A stretch of 64,000 bases of DNA, taken from contig NZ_CP120210.1 of NCBI RefSeq assembly GCF_029369745.1, positions 2,418,001 to 2,482,000 on the forward strand, given 5' to 3'. The translations under genes and the position numbers were made by a program. Positions 38,925-48,074 of the stretch are shown here, one piece after another. Below the pieces are notes generated by a model. The model was not told the DNA's origin, did not search any database, and worked only from the letters and a program-made list of their open reading frames with translations. The stretch comes from Amycolatopsis sp. QT-25. GTDB lineage: Bacteria > Actinomycetota > Actinomycetes > Mycobacteriales > Pseudonocardiaceae. Each line of letters begins with the position of its first letter. The stretch's first letter is position 1.

Positions 38925-39791
38925 TCAACCCGTACCGGTGTCGCTCAGCTTGGCGGGCTTTTCGGTGGTCTCTGGCTCTTCGTCGCCGCGGACACGGTGC
39001 CGTCCGGCCCGGCTCGAGCGCAGGACCTTCGCCAGCACCATGTTGAAGGTGAGCGCGATCTCCTGCGCGCCGGGGGAGTGCCATTCGTGGATCGGGCTGC
39101 ACGCGCCCTGGGCCTGCTGCACCGCGAGCCGGTCCGGGATGGCCGTCGGCATCACCAGCGGGCCGAAGTTCTCCCGCAGTTCGGCCACGCGGAACTGGTG
39201 CTCGTAGGAACGCACGCGGAGCTTGTTGACCACGACACCGATCGGCCGCAGCCCCGGGTTCTGCTCCTCGCGGATCTTTTCGATCGCCTCGAGTGCCCGC
39301 CGGGCGCCGGAGACGGCGTACATCGTCGGCTCGGTGACGATCAGCGCGCTGTCCGCGGCCACCAGCGCGGAGCGGGTCAGCCTGCCCAGCGACGGCGGGC
39401 AGTCGAGGATCACCAGTTCGTAGGGTTCCTCGCGCAGTGGGTTCGTGTGCAGTTCGTCGAGCGCGCGGGAGAGATTCTCCAAGCGGCGGTTGTCGGCGTC
39501 GGGTTCGTTGAGCATTTCGAGCTCTTCGGCGCCGACGAGGACGTCGATCTGGTCGCTCCACACGCTGGGCGCGATCGCTCGTTCGAGCACCGAGCGCACC
39601 GGCGTCTCCAGGACGTCGGCCAGCGTGCGATCGGTGAAGGGCGGGTCCAGCGAGGTGGTGGCGTTGCCTTGCGGGTCGAGGTCGGCCACGAGAGTCCGGG
39701 CGCCCCTACGCAGCGCGGCGGACGCGACACCGAGGGCTACCGTCGTTTTACCGACGCCACCCTTCAGGCTGAGAACAGCGACCGTGTGCAC
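38925..39791 (-). CDS. ParA/Soj-like ATPase (orphan)
   Basis: This is a 288-residue deviant-Walker ATPase. LSLKGGVGKTTVALGVA near residues 7-23 has the two-lysine Walker A, DLDPQGNATTSL follows near 40, and ILDCPPSLG is Walker B near 127. Such ATPases position DNA or protein cargo. No parB partner is adjacent, and this is not the usual oriC-side parAB locus. The GTG start at 39791 gives the standard N-terminus; the longer open frame above it is antisense of the methyltransferase gene. The last 40 residues are charged and unlike the family. Confidence 0.88.
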   Translation of the reverse strand: MHTVAVLSLKGGVGKTTVALGVASAALRRGARTLVADLDPQGNATTSLDPPFTDRTLADVLETPVRSVLERAIAPSVWSDQIDVLVGAEELEMLNEPDADNRRLENLSRALDELHTNPLREEPYELVILDCPPSLGRLTRSALVAADSALIVTEPTMYAVSGARRALEAIEKIREEQNPGLRPIGVVVNKLRVRSYEHQFRVAELRENFGPLVMPTAIPDRLAVQQAQGACSPIHEWHSPGAQEIALTFNMVLAKVLRSSRAGRHRVRGDEEPETTEKPAKLSDTGTG

Positions 39792-39900
39792 TCGATACAG
39801 CCTACGGGCAGTCGGCGGTGCGGCCCCTTGGCAAGGTGTCGAACACCGCATCGGACTACACCCGGCGGCGCCCGGAAGGCGGGCATTACCCTGTGCGTTT

Positions 39901-40635
39901 ATGAAGACGGACACCGTGGCCACGCGGGGATCGGGGGCGGTTCGCCGGGTTCTCGAAGCAGAACTCCGGGCCGCACGGGCGCGAGGCGCACAACAGCCGC
40001 ACGTCGTCGACGTCGGCGGGGGCAGCGGCGGCTGGGCGGTGCCGCTCGCCTCGGCGGGCTGCCTGGTGACCGTCGTCGAGCCGAACCCCAACGCGCTGGC
40101 GACCCTGCGCCGCCGAGCCGAGGAAGAAGGCGTCTCCGGCAGCATCACCGTGATCGCCGACGACTCCGACGCGCTCGGAGCCCACGTCGCGGACGGCTCG
40201 GCCGACCTCGTCCTCGCGCACGGACTGCTCGAAGTCGTCGACGATCCGGCGGCGGTGCTCGCCGCGCTGGCCGCGGCGGTCGTACCCGGTGGCGCGGTCT
40301 CGGTACTGGTGGCGAACCGCCACGCGGCGATCCTGCAGCGTGCGCTGGCCGGACGACTCGGCGAGGCACGGGAACTGCTGGTGGCCGAGAGCGGCGTGCT
40401 CGGCGGTGGCAGGGAGACCGTGCTGCGGCGTTTCGACGCCGAGGCCCTGCGCGCGCAGCTGATCGACGTGGGGCTCGAGGTGATCTCGCTGCAGGGCGAC
40501 GGCGTCGTGGCGGACTTCGTGCCCGGCGGGGTGCGGGAAGAGGACCTGGCGGAGTTCGAGCTGGCGGCGGCGTCGGTTCCGCCGCTGCGGGACATCTCCA
40601 GCAGGCTGCACTTCCTGGCCCACCGCCCGGCCTGA
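39901..40635 (+). CDS. SAM-dependent methyltransferase
   Basis: This is a 244-residue class I methyltransferase. The SAM-binding motif I is VVDVGGGSGGWAVPLA near residues 35-50, followed by VTVVEPNPNALATL (the acidic residue for the ribose) and DLVLAHGLLEVVDDP near 100. The end LHFLAHRPA and the general form resemble the CmoA/SmtA group, but the substrate is not clear. It is divergent from parA. ATG 39901 is used; longer open frames upstream are antisense of parA. Confidence 0.85.
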   Translation: MKTDTVATRGSGAVRRVLEAELRAARARGAQQPHVVDVGGGSGGWAVPLASAGCLVTVVEPNPNALATLRRRAEEEGVSGSITVIADDSDALGAHVADGSADLVLAHGLLEVVDDPAAVLAALAAAVVPGGAVSVLVANRHAAILQRALAGRLGEARELLVAESGVLGGGRETVLRRFDAEALRAQLIDVGLEVISLQGDGVVADFVPGGVREEDLAEFELAAASVPPLRDISSRLHFLAHRPA

Positions 40636-40759
40636 CCCGCGCGTGCGGTGACCGGAACTGTCGGTGGTCCGGGTTAACGTGCCCGCAAGGTCGCCGGAGG
40701 GCGCCCCGCGCCCGACGGCGACTTCACCGTCGCGCGCCCTCTTTCGGGCCGAAGGGCCC

Positions 40760-40838
40760 CCGGAAACGTTTTGGCAGGGCACTCCCATGACCACCGCAGC
40801 TGACACCGACCACGTGCGCCCTGCCGGGGCGTTTCCGG
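40760..40838. promoter_or_regulatory. Long stem-loop just before dinB
   Basis: Arms 40760-40780 and 40818-40838 pair over all 21 positions (four T-G wobbles in the middle) around a 37-base loop. It lies 125 bases after the methyltransferase stop and 22 bases before the dinB GTG. The loop and right arm fall within a 22-codon frame (ATG 40787, stop 40855). It may be a terminator for the upstream gene or a leader structure that controls dinB. Confidence 0.5.
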
Positions 40839-40860
40839 CAGCGCGCGACAAATAGACACC

Positions 40861-42108
40861 GTGGGGAGAAACGCTGAACTGCCCGGCGGGATGGCCCGCT
40901 ACCGCGTGACGACCGGGGCCACCACCTGGCCCGACGACACCGGTTGCGGTCTGCTGCACGTCGACATGGACGCCTTCTTCGTGTCCTGTGAGCTGCGCAC
41001 ACGGCCGGAGCTGGCGGGAAAGCCCGTGGTCGTCTCCGGTGGCGGCCCGCGGTCGGTCGTCGCGGCCGCGAGCTACGCGGCACGCGAGTTCGGCGTCCGG
41101 TCGGCCATGCCGTTCTCGACCGCCAAACGGCTTTGCCCGCAGCTGATCTGCATCACCCCGACACGCGGGCTCTACGGCGAGGTGTCGAAAGGCGTCATGG
41201 GGATCTTCCGCGAGCTGACGCCGCTGGTGGAGCCGCTGAGCCTGGACGAGGCGTTCCTGGACGTCGGCGGTGCGCTCAAACGGCTGGACTCCTCACCCGC
41301 CCGGCTCGGCGCCCGGATCCGGGAGCGGGTGGCCGCGGAGTTCGGGATCAGCTGCTCGGTCGGCGTCGCGAAGGTCAAGTTCGTCGCCAAACTGGCGTCC
41401 GGGATGGCGAAACCGGACGGCATGGTCGTCATTCCCGCGGCCGAGACGCTCGCGTTCCTCCACCCGCTGCCGGTGTCGGCGCTGTGGGGCGTCGGCAAGC
41501 GCACCGAGGAGCTTCTGCGGCAGCAGGGCCTCGACACCATCGCCGACGTCGCCGCCGCTCCGCTGCCCAGGCTCAGGCGGTCGCTGGGACGAGCGCTGGG
41601 GGAGCACCTGTACGCGCTCGCGCGCGGCCACGACGAGCGCGCGGTCGTGCCGGAGACGCCGGACAAGTCGATCGGCGCCGAAGTGACCTTCGACGTCGAC
41701 CTCCACGACCGCTCGGCGCTCGGGCTGGAACTGCTTCGCCTGTCCGAACGCGTCGCCGCCACCCTGCGCCGCCGCGGGCTGCGGGGGCGGACGGTGTCGA
41801 TCAAGGTCCGGTTCGCGGATTTCAAGACCATCACCCGCGCCAGGACGACCGCCGTCGGGGTGGACGTGGCCCGCGACATCCACCGCACCGCCGTCGAACT
41901 CCTCGCCGAGCACGCGCCGACGGGCGCAGTCCGCCTGATCGGCGTAAGAGTCGAGGGGTTGGACACGGAGAGTAATGGAGAGCAGCTGCTTTTCGACGCA
42001 TCCGAACCCCGATGGCGGGATGCGGAAGTCGCCGCCGACATCGCGAGGTCCAAGTTCGGTGACGGCGCGGTGCGGCCCGCGTCACTGTTGACCCCCCGTG
42101 ACCAGTGA
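40861..42108 (+). CDS. dinB: DNA polymerase IV
   Basis: This is a 415-residue Y-family, error-prone polymerase that copies across damaged bases. Catalytic blocks are LLHVDMDAFFVSCELR near residues 31-46 and LSLDEAFLDVGG near 126, each with the metal-binding acidic residues, and GVGKRTEELLRQQG is the helix-hairpin-helix. Near the C-terminus QLLFD fits a sliding-clamp binding motif. The GTG at 40861 is the first start; ATG 40891 is possible and neither has a clear ribosome-binding site. Confidence 0.95.
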   Translation: MGRNAELPGGMARYRVTTGATTWPDDTGCGLLHVDMDAFFVSCELRTRPELAGKPVVVSGGGPRSVVAAASYAAREFGVRSAMPFSTAKRLCPQLICITPTRGLYGEVSKGVMGIFRELTPLVEPLSLDEAFLDVGGALKRLDSSPARLGARIRERVAAEFGISCSVGVAKVKFVAKLASGMAKPDGMVVIPAAETLAFLHPLPVSALWGVGKRTEELLRQQGLDTIADVAAAPLPRLRRSLGRALGEHLYALARGHDERAVVPETPDKSIGAEVTFDVDLHDRSALGLELLRLSERVAATLRRRGLRGRTVSIKVRFADFKTITRARTTAVGVDVARDIHRTAVELLAEHAPTGAVRLIGVRVEGLDTESNGEQLLFDASEPRWRDAEVAADIARSKFGDGAVRPASLLTPRDQ

Positions 42109-42305
42109 GATCCGCCGCTCCGCCGTCTTCGAGAAAGCCATGTCGGGTGGTTTCGGCCAATTTGATCCCTTCTGGATACGGGATCGGGTAGTCGGACGAG
42201 CGCGGGGCTCGTATCCTGGACAGAGACACCCCGCCTGGGGTTGTCTGTTGGGTCCATGACGTTGCGCGGCCCGGCGCCCGCGACAGCTGTGCCGGAGGAG
42301 GAAAG

Positions 42306-42722
42306 ATGCCACTCTCCGAGCATGAGCAGCGGCTGCTCGATCAGATCGAGCGCGAGCTCTATGCCGAGGACCCCAAGTTCGCATCCACGGTGCGAGGCAC
42401 CCGGTTGCGCCGCCCCGCCCGCCGACGGCGTTTGCAGGGCATCGCCCTGTTCGTGGTGGGCGTCGCACTGTTGGTGCTCGGCGTGGTGGTCAACATCCGG
42501 GTCGCCGAGATCCCAGTGATCAGCGTGCTCGGGTTCCTCGTGATGTTCTTCGGAGTCATGATGGCCGTCACGTCGATTCGGCACGGAGCCGAAACGGAAG
42601 GCGGTAAGGACAGCGGTGGCCCGGGAGCCGGTGGAGGTGGCGGCGGCAAGTCGTCCCCACGCCGGAGCTCGTTCACCCAGCGCATGGAAGAGCGGTTCCG
42701 CCAGCGCTTCGAGGAGCAGTAG
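42306..42722 (+). CDS. DUF3040 membrane protein
   Basis: This is a 138-residue protein with the DUF3040 pattern: PLSEHEQRLLDQIERELYAED at the start, then a basic stretch, two membrane helices (about residues 43-60 and 65-84) and a glycine-rich, charged tail. It resembles mycobacterial Rv2169c, which also lies a few genes from mraZ. The function is unknown. GGAGGA precedes ATG 42306, and a strong terminator follows. Confidence 0.92.
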   Translation: MPLSEHEQRLLDQIERELYAEDPKFASTVRGTRLRRPARRRRLQGIALFVVGVALLVLGVVVNIRVAEIPVISVLGFLVMFFGVMMAVTSIRHGAETEGGKDSGGPGAGGGGGGKSSPRRSSFTQRMEERFRQRFEEQ

Positions 42723-42731
42723 CTCTCACAA

Positions 42732-42776
42732 ACGCGAACATGCCGACGGGGCACCGCCTCGTCGGCATGTTCGCGT
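42732..42776. terminator. Perfect 17-bp hairpin after the DUF3040 gene
   Basis: Arms 42732-42748 and 42760-42776 pair perfectly around an 11-base loop, starting nine bases after the stop codon. It is the terminator of the DUF3040 gene. Confidence 0.85.
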
Positions 42777-42800
42777 GGTCATGCCGGCTCCGCCCTCCCA

Positions 42801-42827
42801 AGTACAGGAAGGGGGCCTTCCTGTACT
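42801..42827. repeat. Short GGAAGGGGGCCTTCC palindrome
   Basis: Arms 42801-42812 and 42816-42827 are perfect. The AGTACAGGAAGG arm is a reduced form of the palindromes after rnj and pspM (AGTACATGAAGG in the latter). Confidence 0.6.
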
Positions 42828-42907
42828 CAAGCCAGCAGAATTGAGTGGGTCGGGGTGGGTGACGGCCGGCGTGGGGGTCGTGAGACGACGCTTTCGCGTG
42901 ATCCAAC

Positions 42908-43010
42908 GGACGACACGTGCTTGAAGGGACGACACACGTGCTTGGAACGGACGACACGCGTGCTGTCCCTCCCGACACGGGTGTCGTCCGTCTGGACACG
43001 GGTGTCGTCC
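42908..43010. repeat. Cluster of GGACGACAC repeats, direct then inverted
   Basis: Three direct copies of GGACGACAC-(0 to 2)-CGTG begin at 42908, 42927 and 42949. Two inverted copies, CACGGGTGTCGTCC, begin at 42976 and 42997. Steps are 19-22 bases, with a 27-base step at the change of orientation. The cluster lies between the convergent DUF3040 and transglutaminase genes, after two hairpins. No gene covers it. Confidence 0.7.
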
Positions 43011-43140
43011 ATCGGAGCACGCGAAACCGCCGGTCGCGCCCCGGCGGCAGGTCCCGCTCACGACCCCTGGCGTCGCGCAACGATCCTCGACGAGCCGTCC
43101 CACCACCACGGGCGCGCACGGTATCCCTCGACGGAACGAG

Positions 43141-45651
43141 CTACTTCTTCCCTCGCCGCAGCGACCGCGGGAACAGGCGGCCCTTCCACGACATGGGCGC
43201 GTTCCGTTTCAGGCTCTTGCGCACCTCGTCGAAGGCCGGGCCCAGCTCCTGATCGTCCGCCGGCCTGTCCGAGTACCAGGACTTCTCCACGACGCCGATG
43301 ACCGTCCGCAGGCCGGAGCGGCCCTCCTCGTCCAGGCGGTGCTTCTCGACGACCTTCCGGCCCGCCACCCGCACCGTGTCGCCGTCGGACAGCGGCAGGC
43401 CGCGGTCCGCGCATTCGTCCATCAGTTCCCGCCACGCCGCGTCGGCCGCGGCGGGAGAGTGGGACGCGATCTTCTGCAGTCGCAGCCGCCGCTTGATCTC
43501 CCGGATCGTCGTGGGTGTGCCGAGCACGCCGAGGACGACCACCAGTGCCAGCGCGAACCACCACGACACCCAGGCCGCCAGGAAGGCGAACGCCGCCACC
43601 CACAGGCCGATCGCGATCAGTGGCAGCCAGTTCGTCACGTTCTGGTTGGCCAGGAACCCGTTGTCCTCGCGGTCCGCGGCGGAGGACGCCCCTGGTCGCA
43701 TCAGCGCCCGGCGTCTCAACCGGGACCGCACGATCGCGACCACGGTCAGCGCGGCCGCCAAGCCACCGAGGATCCCGGCGAGGATGGCGGGCCACAGCGG
43801 CTCTTCCTCCTGCCGGTCCCCGTCGCCGTCCGCGCCGAGCTCCGCGCCCGGGTCGCGGGGCGTGCCGGTGGCGGGGGCGCTCGACGCGGGCGCGCTCGGC
43901 ACCTCCTGGGTGTCGTTGGTCGTGGAGGCGCCGGCGTCGGTCTGCAGGTACGGGGGGACGACCGCGCGGCCGTCGACCAGCGGGGTGGGGTCGAAGCTGA
44001 CCCAGCCCTTCTTCTGGAAGTAGACCTCAACCCAGGCGTGCGCATCCTCGGAGCTGATCGAGAGGTGATCACCCTTCGGGGTCCCGGAGGTGAAGCCGAT
44101 GGCGACCCGTGAGGGGATGCCGACCGACCGCAGCATCACGGCCATCGCGGACGCGAACTGCTCGCAGAACCCGCGTTTGCCGTTGAGGACGAAGTCGGCG
44201 AGCGCGTCGGCGTCGGCGGCGTCGGCGGTCTTGGTGTCGTAGACGAAGCCGTTCTGCGCGGTGAAGAACGACCAGATCGCCTGGGCCTTGTCGAAGTTGT
44301 TCGACTCGTTCTCCGTCAGCTGCTTGGCTTTCGCGGCGACCCGGGGATCGACGCGGTCGACCTGGACGAACTGCTGCGGTACCTCGGCGAGGCGGGCGTC
44401 GTCGAGCCGGAGTTCGTCCTTCGACGGCTCCTTGATCGACGCCGTCTCGGTGTAGGCGGGCCCGTTCTGCTTGGTCGTGGTGAACACGGCGCCGCCGACC
44501 GTGTCGTACAGCCAGTTGTCGGCGAGCCCGACGATCGACCGCGGCGCGCCGTAGATCGGCAGCCAGTTGTCGACCCAGTTCGTCGGCTCGATCCGGATCT
44601 CCCGCGCGGGGCCTGCGCCGTCGTCGCCGGGAGCGGGCGGAAGGCCCTTGTTGACCTGCACCCCCTGCTGGGCGCGGCCGTTCTGCGCCAGCCCCCAGCC
44701 CTTGTTCGGCGTGTACGTGTCGAGGGTGAACGCGCGCAGCAGGCGTTTGTCCGCGCCCATCCCGTAGACCTTGAACAGTTCCACGTTCTCGCCCTGGTCG
44801 AGCAGGCCGCGCAGCTGCGTGAACGGCTCGACGCCGAATCCGCCCGCGCCGCCGCGGCCGGATCCCTCGGCACCGGGAAGTTTGCCGACCGTGCCGATAC
44901 CGGTGACGGCCGTGCCGATCACCAGGCCCATCACGATCGCCGCGGCCACCACGCCGACGGGCGTGGACAACGTGCTCGCCGAATTGCCCAGCCCCGGTGC
45001 CTCGCGGTTGCGCCAGCGGCGGTGCCGGTGGTTGCCGTCGACGGCGAGCAGCCCGGCGAACGCGGCCGCGCCCAGCAGGAACGTCCACCACGGCAGCATG
45101 TCCTCGGCCAATGCCGCCGGGACGGCGTACACGCACAGCAGGACCAAGCCGGTCGCGGCGGGCGCGGCGGCGGCCACGGCCAGTGTGTCGACCAGGACGG
45201 CGACCAGGCCGATGGCGATGGTGACCAGGCAGAGGATCGGTGGTGTGCCCTCGATCGGAGGCAGCCCGACGCGGATCTGTTCGGCCGCCGCGGCGAGCAC
45301 GCCGCGCAGTTCTTCGAGCGCGTCCGGCCCGGGGATGATCTTCAGGATCCCGCTGGTGGTGAACGCCCCGGTGATCAGGAACAGCAGCACGAGCAGCTGC
45401 GCCAGGCCGACGACGATGGTCGGCGCGCGCAGCGACCGCAGGGCGAGCCCGGTGGAGGCGATCAGCACGACGGCGACCAGCAGGTAACCGAACCACGCCC
45501 AACCGGAGACGACGCCGGTGAGCGAGGTCGAGGCGAACAGCGTGGCGAGCCCGGCGGCGACCGGGGCGAGCACACTGCTCGACCAGACCGGCGGCGGTGC
45601 TTCGGGTCGCGGACGGGGGGTGTGCGGGCGGGGTGGCGCGGTCGCGGTCAC
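43141..45651 (-). CDS. Membrane transglutaminase-like protein
   Basis: This is an 836-residue protein with five or six membrane helices in the first 230 residues, then a large external part with a papain-like transglutaminase core. Cys is in NGKRGFCEQFASAMAVMLRS, His in SSEDAHAWVEVYF, Asp in GWVSFDPTP (about residues 500-570). One more helix pair and a cytoplasmic tail follow. It may be a protease or crosslinking enzyme on the cell surface. The GTG start overlaps the DUF58 stop (GTGA). It is the last gene of the MoxR-DUF58-transglutaminase operon, a combination found widely in bacteria. Confidence 0.92.
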   Translation of the reverse strand: MTATAPPRPHTPRPRPEAPPPVWSSSVLAPVAAGLATLFASTSLTGVVSGWAWFGYLLVAVVLIASTGLALRSLRAPTIVVGLAQLLVLLFLITGAFTTSGILKIIPGPDALEELRGVLAAAAEQIRVGLPPIEGTPPILCLVTIAIGLVAVLVDTLAVAAAAPAATGLVLLCVYAVPAALAEDMLPWWTFLLGAAAFAGLLAVDGNHRHRRWRNREAPGLGNSASTLSTPVGVVAAAIVMGLVIGTAVTGIGTVGKLPGAEGSGRGGAGGFGVEPFTQLRGLLDQGENVELFKVYGMGADKRLLRAFTLDTYTPNKGWGLAQNGRAQQGVQVNKGLPPAPGDDGAGPAREIRIEPTNWVDNWLPIYGAPRSIVGLADNWLYDTVGGAVFTTTKQNGPAYTETASIKEPSKDELRLDDARLAEVPQQFVQVDRVDPRVAAKAKQLTENESNNFDKAQAIWSFFTAQNGFVYDTKTADAADADALADFVLNGKRGFCEQFASAMAVMLRSVGIPSRVAIGFTSGTPKGDHLSISSEDAHAWVEVYFQKKGWVSFDPTPLVDGRAVVPPYLQTDAGASTTNDTQEVPSAPASSAPATGTPRDPGAELGADGDGDRQEEEPLWPAILAGILGGLAAALTVVAIVRSRLRRRALMRPGASSAADREDNGFLANQNVTNWLPLIAIGLWVAAFAFLAAWVSWWFALALVVVLGVLGTPTTIREIKRRLRLQKIASHSPAAADAAWRELMDECADRGLPLSDGDTVRVAGRKVVEKHRLDEEGRSGLRTVIGVVEKSWYSDRPADDQELGPAFDEVRKSLKRNAPMSWKGRLFPRSLRRGKK

Positions 45652-46922
45652 AGGCCGCCTCCGATCAGGGTGCCCCGGCGGGTGGCCGTCTGGCACAGCT
45701 CGGCCCACACCTGCTGCATCGGCGATCCGGGGCCGGCGACGACGACGCCCCAGCCCGCGGCGCGCAGCAGCGACACCGACTCCTCGGTGGCGGCGGCGCG
45801 GTTCTCCGGGCGGTTGACGCCGGAGGACCAGCCGGGGGTGTCGAGCAGCACGGCGAGGCTCCGGATGCCGCGCGGGCGGTACCGGGACAGCTCGTGCACG
45901 GATTCGTTGCTGACGGTGCCGAGTACGGCGATGAGTTCCTGTCCCTCGGCCGGGTCGTGGCCGAGGGTGATGTCGCGCTGGTGCGTGGGCTGGAGCGCGG
46001 CGAGGACGTCGAGCACGACGTTGTCGTAGTGCTCGCCACCCTCACCGGGGGTGTCGGCCAGGGTCTGGCCGTGTTCGGTGATCAGCCGGACGCGGTGGCC
46101 GGAGCGGCGCAGGTGCAGGCCCACGGAAGCGGCGAACGAGACGGCCCATTCGAGGCTGGCGGCGGGGCCGGTGCCGTGGTGCGCGGCCGCGCGGTGGTCC
46201 AGCAGCACCGTCGTACCGCCACGCCACGGCCGTTCCTCGACACGGACCATGATCTCGTCGCGGCGGGCGGTGGAGCGCCAGTGGACCTTCCGCAGGTCGT
46301 CGCCCTGGCGGTACTGCCGGACGATCACGTCCGCCTCGCCCTGTCCGGCGTGCAGGCGGATGCTGCCGTCGTCGCCGGCCCCGATCCCGGCGCCGCCGGG
46401 CAGTCCCCACAGGCCGACCACCTTCGGCACGACGACCAGCCGGGAATGCCCGATCAGCTCGCGTTCGAACTCGCACAGCCCGAACGGGTCGGTGATCGTC
46501 GCCCGCAGCGGGCCGACCTGCTGGATCCCGCGCAGCACCGGCTGAAGCGGATACCGCAGCGCGACCCGCCGGTGGTGGGGGAGCCGTTCGACGACGAAGC
46601 GCGGCCGCGAACCCAGCGCGTACGGCACACCGTCTTCGAGCAGCACCTCGCCGGCCGGCAGTCTGCCGTCGCGCCAGAGTTCGAGCTGGACCTCGCCCGG
46701 CGAGCCGACCGAGACCCGCTCCGGACGCAGTGAGCGGGCCGCGCCCAGCCGCAGCCGGGTCGCCGAGATGAAGAAGGCGACCAGCAGCGGCAAGGCGATG
46801 ACGAACACCGCGACCCGCAGCAGATCCCGTTCGTTGAGCACGAACGAACAAGCCGCCGCGGCGACGCCGGCGGCGAGGAGGCAGCGGCCGCGTGTGGTCA
46901 GGCCGGAGAGCGCACGCAGCAT
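45648..46922 (-). CDS. DUF58 protein
   Basis: This is a 424-residue protein with two membrane helices near residues 12-50 and a DUF58 domain around residues 195-330. The domain is marked by LHAGQGEADVIVRQYRQGDD, then LRKVHWRSTARRDEIMVR, and a von Willebrand A-like strand TVLLDHRA. DUF58 proteins act with MoxR ATPases in assembling or inserting other proteins. Four-base overlap with the transglutaminase gene and a 72-base gap to moxR show one operon. Confidence 0.92.
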   Translation of the reverse strand: MLRALSGLTTRGRCLLAAGVAAAACSFVLNERDLLRVAVFVIALPLLVAFFISATRLRLGAARSLRPERVSVGSPGEVQLELWRDGRLPAGEVLLEDGVPYALGSRPRFVVERLPHHRRVALRYPLQPVLRGIQQVGPLRATITDPFGLCEFERELIGHSRLVVVPKVVGLWGLPGGAGIGAGDDGSIRLHAGQGEADVIVRQYRQGDDLRKVHWRSTARRDEIMVRVEERPWRGGTTVLLDHRAAAHHGTGPAASLEWAVSFAASVGLHLRRSGHRVRLITEHGQTLADTPGEGGEHYDNVVLDVLAALQPTHQRDITLGHDPAEGQELIAVLGTVSNESVHELSRYRPRGIRSLAVLLDTPGWSSGVNRPENRAAATEESVSLLRAAGWGVVVAGPGSPMQQVWAELCQTATRRGTLIGGGL

Positions 46923-46994
46923 GTGGATTTCACCCTGTCGAGCGAAGCTCGCCCGTTGAGGGCGGCGGCGGGGTCATGGACGGACTCATCCCTC

Positions 46995-48074
46995 TCAACG
47001 GTGGTTCGAGCCCTGCGGTACGGGAACGCGGTGCAGGATCGCGCGGACCACGTCGGTGGCCGATCGGCGAGCGGCGTGCGCCTCCGTGGTGAGCACCATG
47101 CGGTGCGCCAGCACCGGGACCGCGACCGTGTGCAGGTCGTCCGGGACGACGAACTCGCGGCCGGACAGCGCGGCCTGCGCGCGGGCCGCGCGGACCAGCT
47201 GCAGGGTCGCCCGCGGCGAGGCGCCGAGGCGGATCTCCGGCACCTGACGGGTCGCGGACACCAGGTCGACGGCGTACCGGCGGATCTCCGGGGACATGTG
47301 CACCGACCGCACCGTCTCGATCAGCCGCTGCACCGACTCACGGTCGGACACCGGTTCGAGATCGGCCAGCGGGTTGTGCCCGGCGTGCTCGTCGACCATC
47401 GCCAGTTCGGCCTGCTGGTCCGGGTAGCCGATGGACACCCGCGCGGTGAACCGGTCCCGCTGGGCCTCGGGCAGCGCGTAGGTGCCCTCCATCTCGATGG
47501 GGTTCTGGGTGGCGATCACCATGAACGGCTCTTCGAGGTGGTACGTCGAGGTGTCGACGGTGACCTGGTGCTCTTCCATGCATTCGAGCAGTGCCGACTG
47601 CGTCTTCGGCGAGGCGCGGTTGATCTCGTCGCCGACCACGATGTTCGCGAACACCGGGCCGGGCCGGAACTCGAACCCGCCGCTCTGCCGGTTGTAGATG
47701 GACACCCCGGTGACGTCGCTGGGCAACAGGTCGGGGGTGAACTGGATCCGGCTGACGGTGCAGTCGATCGAGCGGGCCAGCGCCTTCGCCAGCGAGGTCT
47801 TGCCGACCCCGGGAACGTCCTCGACGAGGAGGTGGCCTTCGGCGAGCAAGGTCACGAGCGCGATGCGGATGACGTCGGGTTTGCCGACCAGTACCCGCTC
47901 GACGTTGGCGGCGATCCGCCGCGCGGTCTCGTGCAGTTCGTCCAGCGACGCTCTGCCGTCACGGCCGTTCTGCCGGCCGCTGACCGAGCCGGCGCCCGTG
48001 GGGTACGGCGCTTGCCCGGTTGCCTGCTCACCCTGCTGTTCGCCGGGCGTCGCAGACTGGATTCTCGACGTCAC
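46995..48074 (-). CDS. MoxR family AAA+ ATPase
   Basis: This 359-residue AAA+ chaperone has Walker A LLVEDVPGVGKTSLAKALAR near residues 84-103, Walker B VVGDEINRASPKTQSALLE near 145, sensor 1 VIATQNPIEMEGTYALPEAQ near 182, and an arginine-finger RDRF. MoxR proteins remodel metal-enzyme or surface-protein complexes with DUF58 partners. GTG 48074 was chosen because AGGAGG lies four bases before it; ATG 48092 would place that site inside the gene. Confidence 0.94.
   Translation of the reverse strand: MTSRIQSATPGEQQGEQATGQAPYPTGAGSVSGRQNGRDGRASLDELHETARRIAANVERVLVGKPDVIRIALVTLLAEGHLLVEDVPGVGKTSLAKALARSIDCTVSRIQFTPDLLPSDVTGVSIYNRQSGGFEFRPGPVFANIVVGDEINRASPKTQSALLECMEEHQVTVDTSTYHLEEPFMVIATQNPIEMEGTYALPEAQRDRFTARVSIGYPDQQAELAMVDEHAGHNPLADLEPVSDRESVQRLIETVRSVHMSPEIRRYAVDLVSATRQVPEIRLGASPRATLQLVRAARAQAALSGREFVVPDDLHTVAVPVLAHRMVLTTEAHAARRSATDVVRAILHRVPVPQGSNHR

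Noticed and set aside
40787..40855. 22-codon frame before dinB as a gene
   Set aside because: Codon bias is weak (16 of 22 third positions G or C), it has no ribosome-binding site, and its sequence is explained by the stem-loop.
42908..43010. CRISPR array
   Set aside because: Copies change orientation, are short and are separated by only a few bases; no cas genes are present.
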